From: Hyphomicrobiales bacterium | Lineage (GTDB): Bacteria; Pseudomonadota; Alphaproteobacteria; Rhizobiales; JACESI01 | Assembly (NCBI GenBank): GCA_013911885.1 | Contig: JACESI010000003.1 | Coordinates: 277,851-341,850, forward strand | DNA length: 64,000 bases | Direction of reading: 5' to 3' | In this document: positions 44,349-53,294 of the stretch, piece by piece | Numbering within the stretch: the first letter of the stretch is position 1 | Layout of the letters: the number at the start of each line of letters is the position of its first letter | Program-made: the position numbers and the translations under genes | The notes under the pieces: model-generated | What the model was told of the DNA's origin: nothing | What the model saw: the letters and a program-made list of their open reading frames with translations, nothing else | Database searches by the model: none

Positions 44349-44369
44349 TTGGAAATGGTGATATTCCAA
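44349..44369. promoter_or_regulatory. Candidate BhcR (IclR-type) operator
   Basis: TTGGAA-N9-TTCCAA is a perfect dyad directly before the chosen bhcR ATG. IclR-family regulators often bind such TGGAA/TTCCA dyads. Further short palindromes (for example ATTTTTCCGAAAAT) lie nearer bhcA. Assignment is by pattern and position. Confidence 0.45.
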
Positions 44370-45221
44370 ATGGCAAAAAAACAGATTAATGCGAAGAATG
44401 AGCCTCAGCCTGCCCGCGCGCGCGGACGTCCAAGGGCCTTTTACGAGTCGGCCGAGGCAAACCATGTGCGCGCCCTTGACCGGGCCCTTCATGTATTGAG
44501 CCTCCTCTCTGAGGGCAATGGCATGACCCTCACCGAGCTTGCCGCTATTTCGGGCGAATCGACCTCGACCGTTTATCGCGCGCTCCTGACCATGCAGAAG
44601 CACAATATGGTCGAATATATCGAGACCGGCCAGCTCTGGTATGTCGGCGTCGGCGCATTCCGGATCGGCAATGCCTTCCTGCGCCGCACCAGCATTGTCG
44701 AGCGCTCGCGACCGGTGATGCAGGCTGTGATGGCTGAGACTGGCGAGACCGCCAATCTCGCGGTTATCGAACAAATGGACGTGGTTTTCGTCAGTCAGGT
44801 TGAAAGTCATCAGCCGATCCGGGCGTTTTTCCGCCCCGGCACACGCGGCCCGGCGCATGCCTCAGGGATTGGCAAGGCACTTCTCGCATTCATGCCAGAG
44901 GCGCGGATCGAGGCCTTGCTGAAAGCACGCGACCTCGCCTCGTTCACGGCGCGCACCCTGGTTGACCCGGAAGCCTTGCGGTCGGACCTTCGCGCCATCC
45001 GTGCGCGCGGCTGGTCGATCGATGACGAGGAACGCACCGAGGGCATGCGCTGCATCGCAGCACCGATCTTCAATGCAGCCGGCGAGGCGATTGCGGGCAT
45101 TTCCCTATCCGGTCCCTCGGTTCGCGTGACAGCGGCAAGGGATGACGACTACGGCAAGCGGATTGCCCGCGCCGCAGCCGAAGTCACCGAAGCCATCGGC
45201 GGCAAGAAACCGGCTCTTTGA
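44370..45221 (+). CDS. bhcR: IclR-family regulator of the beta-hydroxyaspartate cycle
   Basis: 283 residues from ATG 44370; TTG 44334 and ATG 44355 are alternatives. A basic N-terminal tail (PARARGRPRAF) precedes the winged helix-turn-helix RALHVLSLLSEGNGMTLTELAAISGESTSTVYRALLTM and an IclR effector domain (GTRGPAHASGIGKALLAF, RGWSIDDEERTEGMRCIAAPIF). In P. denitrificans BhcR senses glyoxylate and controls bhcABCD. It is divergent from bhcA here as there. Confidence 0.93.
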   Translation: MAKKQINAKNEPQPARARGRPRAFYESAEANHVRALDRALHVLSLLSEGNGMTLTELAAISGESTSTVYRALLTMQKHNMVEYIETGQLWYVGVGAFRIGNAFLRRTSIVERSRPVMQAVMAETGETANLAVIEQMDVVFVSQVESHQPIRAFFRPGTRGPAHASGIGKALLAFMPEARIEALLKARDLASFTARTLVDPEALRSDLRAIRARGWSIDDEERTEGMRCIAAPIFNAAGEAIAGISLSGPSVRVTAARDDDYGKRIARAAAEVTEAIGGKKPAL

Positions 45222-45339
45222 AGGCAATGGCAAAAGCGCTGCTTTCCGGCGGCTATTTCGAAAATGCCGGTTTGACAAAGCCGGGTCACTGGAGGAAGAA
45301 GGTGCATATTTCCTGTCGCCATTATCTGTTGAGGCTCCC

Positions 45340-46386
45340 TTGGATAATCCGGTTCTTGTTGAAGTGACCCGTGGCGAGGCCGTTGAGAGCGCGCATCGCG
45401 GGGCGATTGCGATTGTCGATGCTGACGGTCATGCGCTCGTCTCGATTGGCGATACTGCGCGGCCGGTCTTTCCGCGTTCGGCCACCAAGCCGTTGCAGGC
45501 GCTCTATCTCGCCGAAAGCGGCGCGCTCGATCATTATGGCCTTGGCACCCGCGAACTCGCCCTTGCCTGTGCCTCCCACAACGGTGAACCATTTCAGGTT
45601 GATGGCGTGGTGAAGATGCTTAGCTGTGCGGGGCTCACACCGGTCTGTCTTGAATGTGGTAGCCAGTGGCCAAAGCGTGCCGACGACCGCGCCGCCATGG
45701 TTCTGGCTGATGAACTGCCGGGCGCGGTCCACAACAATTGTTCGGGAAAACATGCGGGCTTCGTCTGTGCCGCCCGTCACCTGGGCGAAAAGGTTGAAGG
45801 CTATGTCCACCCGGACCACCCGGTGCAGCGTGAACTGAAGGCGACGCTCGAGAGCTTGTGCGATTTCAGGATCGACCATCCGGGCCTTGCCGGCACCGAC
45901 GGCTGCTCGATACCGACCTATGCTGTGCCGCTCCAGAACATGGCGCACGGCTTTGCCCGTTTTGCGGCTGCGACATCGATGGGCAGAGCGCGCGACAATG
46001 CCGCCCGCGCAATCTTTGATGCCTGCACAAGCCACCCGGAAATGGTGGCTGGAACGGGCCGCTTCGATACCGAAATGATGCAGGCCTTCGGCAACCGGGT
46101 GTTGCTGAAGACCGGCGCGGAAGGGGTCTATGCCGGCATGATCCCAAGCCTCGGGCTCGGCGTTGCGCTGAAATGCGAGGACGGCGGCACCCGCGCATCT
46201 GAAACCATGATGGCGGCGGTGCTGGCCGCCCTGTTCGAGGATGGCTCAACCCTGCTCGCAGGTCGCCTCAAGCCCCCGCTGAAAAATCGGAACGGCTGGA
46301 CCGTTGGCACGGTGCGCCCGGTTGATGGTCTGGTCGGGCGGCTTTCCGCCTGCCGCACGGGGCATTCCGGTCACGCCGTTGCCTGA
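45340..46386 (+). CDS. L-asparaginase, rhizobial thermolabile type (Asparaginase_II)
   Basis: About 348 residues from TTG 45340, with GAGG five bases before it. The frame continues upstream into the end of bhcR but that part is not conserved in look. Catalytic and zinc residues described for R. etli ReAV are visible: S-x-x-K in PRSATKPLQ, Ser in ACASHNGEP, Cys-x-x-Lys in NNCSGKHAG and Asp/Cys in GTDGCSIPTY. It makes aspartate from asparagine, and aspartate is the amino donor of BhcA. It follows bhcR by about 118 bases on the same strand. Confidence 0.87.
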   Translation: MDNPVLVEVTRGEAVESAHRGAIAIVDADGHALVSIGDTARPVFPRSATKPLQALYLAESGALDHYGLGTRELALACASHNGEPFQVDGVVKMLSCAGLTPVCLECGSQWPKRADDRAAMVLADELPGAVHNNCSGKHAGFVCAARHLGEKVEGYVHPDHPVQRELKATLESLCDFRIDHPGLAGTDGCSIPTYAVPLQNMAHGFARFAAATSMGRARDNAARAIFDACTSHPEMVAGTGRFDTEMMQAFGNRVLLKTGAEGVYAGMIPSLGLGVALKCEDGGTRASETMMAAVLAALFEDGSTLLAGRLKPPLKNRNGWTVGTVRPVDGLVGRLSACRTGHSGHAVA

Positions 46387-46393
46387 AAGGGTG

Positions 46394-47806
46394 TCAGGTG
46401 AGGCGATTGCCTGAAAGAGTGAGGTGATCGAAAGGCGACGCCTTGCCGCCAAGAAGTTCGCCGGTTGCAGGCTTCTCATGGTCGAAGCCGGCAATCGCTG
46501 ATTGTGCGATATCGCTAAAGACATTGTCTGTCACGACGACCGAGCGCGCATCCTTGTCAACGCTGACGGCAATGCCATAAGGCGCTGAGCGGACGAGGTT
46601 CTGGCCCACGATCACATTGCGGCAGAAACCGCCCCAGCCGACATGAATGCCGGTATTCGGTACATTCTCGATCACATTGGCGCTGATGACTGTGTCGGCT
46701 TCGGCGTAAATGCCGATGCCCGGTCTGAACGCGCCGGGATTGTCATAGGGCAGCTTGCTGGAGAGATTGCGGATGATGTTGCCCGAGACCGAAGCGAGCC
46801 TGCCCCCCTCGTTGAAATTCGCAAGCGAGACGCCGATCGTTCCGCCGTCGATGACATTGTTTGCAACGGTCATTCCCTGAAAGGCGAACTCGCCGTAAAT
46901 CGCCGTCTCGCCGGAGCCGGTGCAGTGGTTTGCACTCACGATCACATTCTGCCCGGCATTGATGCGAACCGAGGAGAGGGCGCAACTGGCAATGCGGTTG
47001 TTCGCGACCATGACATTGTGTGCCTGATAGACGTTGATCCCGTTGCCCCATTGGCCGGTGCCGCCATTGACGGATTTGACACGCTCGATGCGGTTGCTGA
47101 TGACGACCGAGCCATCGTCGCCGGGCGTGAAGCGGTGAATCAGGATCCCGCCATTGCCGCAATCCTCGATGCGGTTGTCGACGACGCTGAGGCCCTGGCT
47201 CTGTTTGGAAAAGATCGCCGTATCGGCAATGTTCGAAAAATAACAGCCGCGCACGCTTCCGCCAACCCCGGTCAGATCGACGCCATGAAGACCGCTTGCG
47301 ATGAAATCAGAGTTCGATAGCCTGAGATCGCGCACTGTGTTGAGGGTCAGGAGCCCTTGCCCCTGTTCAGCGAGGGGAAGGCCGAGACCATCGAAAATGA
47401 TCCCGTCGATATGGATGAGATCGGCGCGTTCGGCCCGCGCGATGAAGCCGCGCCCGGTAAAGGTGAGGCGTGTCGATCCGGCGACGCCAACAAGCCGCGC
47501 CCGAAGCGGCAGGGTGATGCCCCCCACCTTATAGACCCCGCCGGGCAGGAACACCGGCACATCCTGCTCAGCCGAAAGATCGAGAAGACGCTGGAAGCCG
47601 ACGCTCTGATCGTCAGAAAGGCCGGGGACGACGCCTTTCTCCGCAGCATTGATGAGGCGACCTGAGCCGGGGGTATTGATTGAATAATGCGGCGCGGCAT
47701 GGGGACGGGCTGTGAGGGGAAACGCGCTCGAAGAAGCTGTCGTGAGGAGTGCAGTGGTTCCCGCAGCTCCTGCAAGAAAACGCCGCCGTGTCAGATCATC
47801 ACGCAT
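46394..47806 (-). CDS. Tat-exported repeat protein, TIGR03808 family
   Basis: 470 residues. The twin-arginine signal is LTRRRFLAGAAGTTALLTTASSSA. The mature protein is a right-handed parallel beta-helix with many PbH1-type repeats (for example LSVVDNRIEDCGNGGILI, VMVANNRIASCALSSVRI, VIVSANHCTGSGETAIYG). The family is known in rhizobia as a Tat-translocated uncharacterised repeat protein; beta-helix relatives bind or cut polysaccharides. No catalytic site can be named. It is convergent with the asparaginase gene. Confidence 0.88.
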   Translation of the reverse strand: MRDDLTRRRFLAGAAGTTALLTTASSSAFPLTARPHAAPHYSINTPGSGRLINAAEKGVVPGLSDDQSVGFQRLLDLSAEQDVPVFLPGGVYKVGGITLPLRARLVGVAGSTRLTFTGRGFIARAERADLIHIDGIIFDGLGLPLAEQGQGLLTLNTVRDLRLSNSDFIASGLHGVDLTGVGGSVRGCYFSNIADTAIFSKQSQGLSVVDNRIEDCGNGGILIHRFTPGDDGSVVISNRIERVKSVNGGTGQWGNGINVYQAHNVMVANNRIASCALSSVRINAGQNVIVSANHCTGSGETAIYGEFAFQGMTVANNVIDGGTIGVSLANFNEGGRLASVSGNIIRNLSSKLPYDNPGAFRPGIGIYAEADTVISANVIENVPNTGIHVGWGGFCRNVIVGQNLVRSAPYGIAVSVDKDARSVVVTDNVFSDIAQSAIAGFDHEKPATGELLGGKASPFDHLTLSGNRLT

Positions 47807-47910
47807 CGCTCTCGTCTCACGTCTGCCCCGGTCTGCCGCGCCCTGTGCTTCCGATTCGCTTTCGCGTGAACTTAACAGTCGCAGCCAGAACTGGAACCGG
47901 CGAAGGCGAT

Positions 47911-47940
47911 AGAAAAAGGCCGGGCGGTAAGCACGGCCTT
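47911..47940 (-). terminator. Rho-independent terminator of the downstream DUF gene
   Basis: On the minus strand a 7-bp stem AAGGCCG/CGGCCTT (47934-47940 with 47916-47922) is followed by a run of five T (47913-47917 overlap). It lies 37 bases after the stop of the 128-codon gene. Confidence 0.7.
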
Positions 47941-47976
47941 CCGATGGCGCGCATTGAGCCGGATATTCACACAGGC

Positions 47977-48363
47977 CTAGACGAACTGACCAAGACCGGG
48001 GATCGAACCAACCACGTCTTCGACAAGGCCATCGCCCGCTTTTTCCTTGGCGTAGCCAACCACTTCCTTTGCGACGCCCTGAATATCGCCCATGCCGAGA
48101 CCGGCGCCGGTGAGCTGTCCCATCAAGGCCATTGCGCCGCCGCCGCCGCCCATCATTCCGCCGATCGCGCCCATCAGGCCGCCGCCGCCACTGTGGGTCT
48201 GGGAGACGAGTTCTGCAGCGCCGGGCAGTGCTCCCATCAGCGATTCAATCTTGTCTTGCGGCCCTTCTTTCTGCAGGAAACCGAGAATGAGGCCAATCGC
48301 TGTCTTTGCAAGTTCCGGCTCAACGCCGACATTTGCGACGATACGGCCAATAAGTTCTTCCAT
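47977..48363 (-). CDS. Small glycine-rich protein, DUF2267/DUF2780-like
   Basis: 128 residues. The N-terminal helical part is MEELIGRIVANVGVEPELAKTAIGLILGFLQKEGP, followed by a Gly/Met-rich stretch (SGGGGLMGAIGGMMGGGGGAM) and a C-terminal amphipathic part ending DVVGSIPGLGQFV. This layout is found in small soluble proteins labelled DUF2267 or DUF2780; function is unknown. A good terminator follows it. The 262 bases upstream, to the HerA-like gene, hold the divergent promoters. Confidence 0.7.
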   Translation of the reverse strand: MEELIGRIVANVGVEPELAKTAIGLILGFLQKEGPQDKIESLMGALPGAAELVSQTHSGGGGLMGAIGGMMGGGGGAMALMGQLTGAGLGMGDIQGVAKEVVGYAKEKAGDGLVEDVVGSIPGLGQFV

Positions 48364-48625
48364 TCACTTCACTCCCTTTTCCGAAAGGCCCGAAAGATCG
48401 CCCGCCCGCAGGCGCGCATTTGCCTCGGCGGACTTGATCATGTTGAGACTTTTGAGACAAGGGCAAAATGCCGGAAAATCATTCGACGCGACAAGAAAAT
48501 GGGTCGGGGCAAAGGCGTGGTTTTTTGAAAAAATCGTATCAGGCGTTGCTGAATGCCGGAGCTTCCGCTTATATCCCCACGTGGGCACTTGCGCAAAAGA
48601 CAGTTGAGACAGGTTGGAGAAGGCA

Positions 48626-50188
48626 ATGATGTATCAGGACGGGAAAATATATATCGGAACCAGCGTCAAGGGTGAATATCTCGACCTCAAGCGCGCGAAC
48701 CGCCACGGACTGATCACCGGTGCAACCGGCACGGGCAAGACCGTGACGCTCCAGATTCTCGCCGAAGGCTTCTCGCGCGCCGGGGTGCCGGTGTTTTGCG
48801 CGGATGTCAAAGGCGATCTCTCGGGCCTGTCTGCGACCGGCGTGCCGAAGGACTTTCTCGAAAAGCGCGCAACTGATATCGGCTTCAAGGACGAGTATGA
48901 TCTTGCGTCCTTTCCAACCCTTTTCTGGGACCTTTTCGGTGAGCAGGGCCACCCGATCCGCGCCACGGTATCGGAAATGGGTCCGCTTCTCCTGTCGCGG
49001 CTGATGGATCTCAACCCGACGCAGGAAGGCGTTCTCAACATCGCCTTCAAGATTGCCGATGATGACGGCCTTCTCCTCCTCGACATGAAGGATCTGCGCG
49101 CGCTGCTCGTCAATCTGGGGGAGCGGGCGAGCGAGATTTCGACCCAGTATGGCAATGTTTCCACCGCCTCGATCGGGGCTATCCAGCGCCAGCTTCTGGT
49201 TCTTGAGGAGCAGGGCGGTGAACATTTCTTCGGCGAACCCGCCCTCAAGATCATGGACATCATGCGCACCGACCATAAAGGCCAGGGGCAGATCAGCATT
49301 CTTGCAGCCGACAAACTGATGGGCGCACCGCGTCTTTATGCGACGTTTCTGCTCTGGCTCCTTTCGGAAATGTTTGAGGAATTGCCAGAGGTCGGCGATC
49401 CTGAAAAGCCGCGCCTCGTCTTCTTTTTTGATGAGGCGCATCTGCTCTTTGATGAGGCACCGAAAGCCTTGATCGACAAGGTCGAGCAGGTCGTCAAGCT
49501 GATCCGCTCGAAGGGCGTCGGTGTCTATTTCGTTACGCAGAACCCGCTCGATGTTCCAGAAAGCGTGCTCTCGCAGCTCGGCAACCGCATTCAGCATGCG
49601 CTGCGCGCCTATACGCCGCGCGAGCAGCAGGCGGTAAAGGTCGCCGCCGGCACGTTCCGCCCCAATCCAGAGTTCGATGCTTTCGACGTAATCATGCAGC
49701 TTGGTGTCGGCGAGGCGCTTGTCTCGACCCTTGAGCCGAAGGGCGCGCCGTCGATTGTCCAGCGCACCCTGATCCGCCCGCCATCCTCGCGGATGGGCCC
49801 GATCACCGATGAGGAGCGTCGGAACGCGATCCAGAGCAGCCCGATTTTCGGCATCTATGACGAAAGCCAGGACCGCGAATCAGCCTATGAAATCCTCAAG
49901 GAGCGCGCGGAACAGAAGCTCCAGCTTGAAGAACAACAGCGCCAGGAGGAAGCACGTCTGCGTGAGGAAAACGGGCGCATAAAGCGCAACCGCACAGGCT
50001 ATACCGATGATGATGGCTATCGCGACGACCGCCCGTCCGCCCGCGCCCGTTCACGCAGCCATCAACGCACCTCCTCGCGTCAGTCGGTCGCGGAAACAGC
50101 GATGAAAACCGTCGCCAGGACGGTCGCATCGTCAATCGGGCGCGCCCTTGTGCGCGGCATTCTGGGTAGCCTCAAAGGCGGCAGATAG
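48626..50188 (+). CDS. HerA-like ATPase (DUF853 family)
   Basis: About 520 residues from ATG 48626, which follows GGAGAAGG; ATG 48629 is equally possible. Walker A is GATGTGKT and Walker B is [12 protein letters not shown], with an arginine-finger region in the HerA/FtsK class. The C-terminal 80 residues are charged coiled coil and a basic tail ([22 protein letters not shown], then [10 protein letters not shown]). The family is annotated as DNA helicase HerA-like; no NurA-type nuclease is nearby, so its role is open. Confidence 0.88.
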   Translation: MMYQDGKIYIGTSVKGEYLDLKRANRHGLITGATGTGKTVTLQILAEGFSRAGVPVFCADVKGDLSGLSATGVPKDFLEKRATDIGFKDEYDLASFPTLFWDLFGEQGHPIRATVSEMGPLLLSRLMDLNPTQEGVLNIAFKIADDDGLLLLDMKDLRALLVNLGERASEISTQYGNVSTASIGAIQRQLLVLEEQGGEHFFGEPALKIMDIMRTDHKGQGQISILAADKLMGAPRLYATFLLWLLSEMFEELPEVGDPEKPRLVFFFDEAHLLFDEAPKALIDKVEQVVKLIRSKGVGVYFVTQNPLDVPESVLSQLGNRIQHALRAYTPREQQAVKVAAGTFRPNPEFDAFDVIMQLGVGEALVSTLEPKGAPSIVQRTLIRPPSSRMGPITDEERRNAIQSSPIFGIYDESQDRESAYEILKERAEQKLQLEEQQRQEEARLREENGRIKRNRTGYTDDDGYRDDRPSARARSRSHQRTSSRQSVAETAMKTVARTVASSIGRALVRGILGSLKGGR

Positions 50189-50196
50189 GATCAGTC

Positions 50197-51579
50197 ATGG
50201 CTTTGGATGCGGTACTGGAGCAAGTCGACGCGGGACTCGATCAGAGTCTTGAACGCTTGTTCGATCTGCTCAGAATCAAGAGCATTTCGACCGATCCGGC
50301 CTACCGGGCAGATTGTCTGGCGGCTGCGGAATTTCTGGTCGCGGAACTCTCGGCACTCGGCTTCGACGCCTCGGTCCGCCCGACGCCGGGTCATCCGATG
50401 GTGGTGGCCCATGCCCCGGCAGCCGCGGGCCCGCATGTGCTTTTCTACGGACATTATGATGTCCAGCCGGTTGATCCGCTTGATCTGTGGGATGCCGATC
50501 CGTTCGACCCAAAAATCATGACCATGCCCGATGGCTCGAGGCGCATTACCGGGCGCGGCTCGGCGGATGACAAAGGCCAGCTCATGACCTTTGTCGAAGC
50601 CTGCCGGGCCTACAAGACGGTGAGCGGGAGGCTGCCCTGTTCGGTGACGATCTTCTTCGAAGGCGAGGAAGAATCCGGCTCGCCCAGCCTGCACGACTTC
50701 CTTGAGGCAAACCGCGCCGACCTCAAGGCCGATATCGCACTCGTCTGCGACACCAATATGTGGAACCGTACAACCCCGGCGATCACGACGACCCTGCGCG
50801 GTCTCCTCGGCGAGGAAATCACGCTGCAGGCGGCCGATATGGATCTTCATTCCGGTTATTTCGGGGGTGCCGCGCGCAACCCGATCGAAGTGCTTGCAAA
50901 AATTCTGGCAAGTCTCAAGGACGATGCGGGCCGCATCACGGTGCCGGGCTTCTATGAAGGCGTGAGCGAAATCCCTGCCGATATCAGGAAAATCTGGGAT
51001 GGCCTCGATTTCGACCCGAAAGCCTTTCTCGGCGGTGTTGGTCTGTCCGAGCCTGCGGGCGAAAAGGATCGCTCGGTGCTTGAACAGACATGGACACGCC
51101 CGACCTTTGAAATCAACGGCATCTGGGGCGGCTATACCGGCGCGGGCTTCAAGACGGTCATTCCGGCAAAGGCCCATGCGAAAGTATCTTTCCGCCTCGT
51201 CGGGACGCAGGATCCGCTGAAAATCCGCGAATCCTTCCGCGCCCTCGTGCGCTCCATGCTGCCACCCGATTGCAGCGTCGAATTCACCGCTCATGGCGCG
51301 AGCGCGGGAACCATGCTGCCCTTTGACAGCCCATGGCTCACGCGGGCGCGGGGTGCGCTTGACGCAGAATGGGGCGTTCCAACCGCCATGAGCGGGATCG
51401 GTGGCTCGATTCCCGTTGTTGGCGATTTCAAGACCTATCTCGGCATGGACAGTCTCATGGTTGGCTTTGGTCTCGGCGATGACCGCATCCATTCACCGAA
51501 CGAAAAATACGAGCTTTCGAGTTTTCACCGGGGCATACGGTCCTGGGTCCGCATTCTTGGTGCACTCGCGCAACAGTGA
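50197..51579 (+). CDS. M20-family dipeptidase
   Basis: 460 residues. Zinc ligands are in FYGHYDVQPVDP, GRGSADDKGQL and FFEGEEESGSPSL, with a dimerisation domain and the final His region near DRIHSPNEKYEL. The pattern matches M20 dipeptidases such as carnosinase/CNDP-like enzymes, which split dipeptides in the cytoplasm. It begins 8 bases after the HerA-like gene, so they may be cotranscribed. Confidence 0.9.
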   Translation: MALDAVLEQVDAGLDQSLERLFDLLRIKSISTDPAYRADCLAAAEFLVAELSALGFDASVRPTPGHPMVVAHAPAAAGPHVLFYGHYDVQPVDPLDLWDADPFDPKIMTMPDGSRRITGRGSADDKGQLMTFVEACRAYKTVSGRLPCSVTIFFEGEEESGSPSLHDFLEANRADLKADIALVCDTNMWNRTTPAITTTLRGLLGEEITLQAADMDLHSGYFGGAARNPIEVLAKILASLKDDAGRITVPGFYEGVSEIPADIRKIWDGLDFDPKAFLGGVGLSEPAGEKDRSVLEQTWTRPTFEINGIWGGYTGAGFKTVIPAKAHAKVSFRLVGTQDPLKIRESFRALVRSMLPPDCSVEFTAHGASAGTMLPFDSPWLTRARGALDAEWGVPTAMSGIGGSIPVVGDFKTYLGMDSLMVGFGLGDDRIHSPNEKYELSSFHRGIRSWVRILGALAQQ

Positions 51580-51615
51580 CAGCGCTGCAATCGGGCGCGA
51601 ACAGGGACTTTGACA

Positions 51616-52479
51616 ATGAATGAATGGTCTGAAACCTGGACCTGGATGGACGGCAAATGGCATGAAGGCAATGTGCCGATGCTGGGGGTGCGATCACATG
51701 CGACCTGGCTCGGGTCGAGTGTCTTTGATGGCGCGCGCGTTTTTGAAGGCTGTATGCCGGACATTGATCGCCACGCCGAGCGGGTTAACCGATCGGCGGC
51801 TTCCCTCGGCCTGAAACCGTCAATGAAGGCGGGAGAGATCGTTGAGCTGACACAGGAAGCAGCGACGAAGTTTGTGAGCAAAGACGCTCTTTATATTCGC
51901 CCGATGTATTGGGCGGAACAAGGCGGTTTCATGGGCGTTGTGCCCAATGGCGACACCACCCGCTTCAGCCTGATTGCCTATGTGACACCCATGCCGGAGC
52001 CAACCGGGTTCACGGCTATGACCACGCGCATCCGCCGCCCGGCGCCGGATCAGGCCCCGGTCTATGCCAAGGCTGGATGTCTTTACCCGATGAGCGGGCA
52101 AGCCATGCGCGACGCGCAGGCGGAGGGATTTGAAAATGCAATCGTGCTGGACCCGATCGGCAATATTGCAGAATTTGCGACGGCCAATCTCTGGTTGGCA
52201 AAGGATGGTGTTGCGTATACCCCGGTCGCGAACGGTACGTTTCTCAACGGCATCACCCGCCAGCGCATCATCACGCTTCTGCGCGAGAGCGGTACGGAAG
52301 TCGTTGAAAAAACACTTAATATAAAAGACTTGTACGATTCAGACGAGGTTTTCGCGACGGGCAATTATTCAAAAGTGATGCCGGTCACCAAAGTTGACCA
52401 CAAACAATTCCAGCCTGGCCCCATCGCAAAGAAAGCCCGTACGCTTTATTGGGAATTTGCCCATGGAAGCGCCAAGTAA
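51616..52479 (+). CDS. ilvE: Branched-chain amino acid aminotransferase, class IV
   Basis: About 287 residues from ATG 51616. Class IV PLP motifs: SSVFDGARVFEG, the PLP Lys in PVYAKAGCLYPMSG, NAIVLDPIGNIAEFATANLWL and GTFLNGITRQRII. It moves amino groups between branched-chain amino acids and 2-oxoglutarate. It differs from the longest IlvE proteins and could be an IlvE-like paralogue. It precedes sodB with a 111-base gap. Confidence 0.85.
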   Translation: MNEWSETWTWMDGKWHEGNVPMLGVRSHATWLGSSVFDGARVFEGCMPDIDRHAERVNRSAASLGLKPSMKAGEIVELTQEAATKFVSKDALYIRPMYWAEQGGFMGVVPNGDTTRFSLIAYVTPMPEPTGFTAMTTRIRRPAPDQAPVYAKAGCLYPMSGQAMRDAQAEGFENAIVLDPIGNIAEFATANLWLAKDGVAYTPVANGTFLNGITRQRIITLLRESGTEVVEKTLNIKDLYDSDEVFATGNYSKVMPVTKVDHKQFQPGPIAKKARTLYWEFAHGSAK

Positions 52480-52590
52480 GATTGGAACCAATGCGCACCC
52501 AAACGTCTTGCCCTTATGTGCGTCCCGGCTTATTTTCGCGGATAACCCTTTTCTGTGCACAATCGCACTTCATGACCTGGAGACTGTATA

Positions 52591-53187
52591 ATGGCTTTCA
52601 CCCTGCCGGATCTGCCCTATGCCTATGACGCGCTTGGGCCCTACATGTCGCGGGAAACCCTCGAGTTTCACCATGACAAGCACCACAACGCCTATGTCAC
52701 AGCCGGCAACGACATGATGAGGGGCACAGCCTACGAGACAATGAGTCTTGAAGATGTCGTTGTCAAAAGCCACAAGGACAATCCTGGCCTGTTCAATCAG
52801 GCGGGCCAGCACTTCAACCACATTCACTTCTGGAAATGGATGAAGAAGGACGGCGGCGGCGCAATCCCCGGTGCCTTGGAAAAGAAAATAATCGCTGATC
52901 TCGGCTCGGTCGAAAAATTCCGTGACGATTTCATCACGGCTGGCAAGACTCAGTTCGGTTCCGGCTGGTGCTGGCTTGCGATGAAAGATGGCAAGCTCCA
53001 AGTCATGAAAACGCCAAACGGCGAGAACCCGCTGATTCATGGCGCAACGCCGCTGCTCGGCTGCGATGTCTGGGAACATTCCTACTACATCGACTACCGC
53101 AATCTGCGTCCGAAATATCTCGAAGCCTTTGTCGATAATCTCGTCAACTGGGATTATGTGAACGAGCTTTTCGAAGCCGCATCGTGA
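52591..53187 (+). CDS. sodB: Superoxide dismutase, Fe type
   Basis: 198 residues. Metal ligands lie in TLEFHHDKHHNAYV, QAGQHFNHIHFWKWM and DVWEHSYYIDYRN. The presence of QFGSGWCWLA and an H-x-x-H pattern typical of the Fe/Mn family with Fe-type residues supports the call, though metal choice cannot be read with certainty. It removes superoxide in the cytoplasm. Confidence 0.95.
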   Translation: MAFTLPDLPYAYDALGPYMSRETLEFHHDKHHNAYVTAGNDMMRGTAYETMSLEDVVVKSHKDNPGLFNQAGQHFNHIHFWKWMKKDGGGAIPGALEKKIIADLGSVEKFRDDFITAGKTQFGSGWCWLAMKDGKLQVMKTPNGENPLIHGATPLLGCDVWEHSYYIDYRNLRPKYLEAFVDNLVNWDYVNELFEAAS

Positions 53188-53256
53188 ATTGAGAAAGCTG
53201 GCCCGCTCTTTGCGCGCCCCGGTCAGCCAAGATTGCCCTGCCGGCCACATGAACGG

Positions 53257-53282
53257 AAAAACCCGCCGCAAGGCGGGTTTTT
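53257..53282. terminator. Bidirectional Rho-independent terminator between sodB and ptrB
   Basis: Perfect 11-bp stem AAAAACCCGCC/GGCGGGTTTTT with a GCAA loop. The T-run is present on either strand, so it can end both convergent transcripts. Confidence 0.92.
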
Positions 53283-53294
53283 CTTGAGCGCTGC

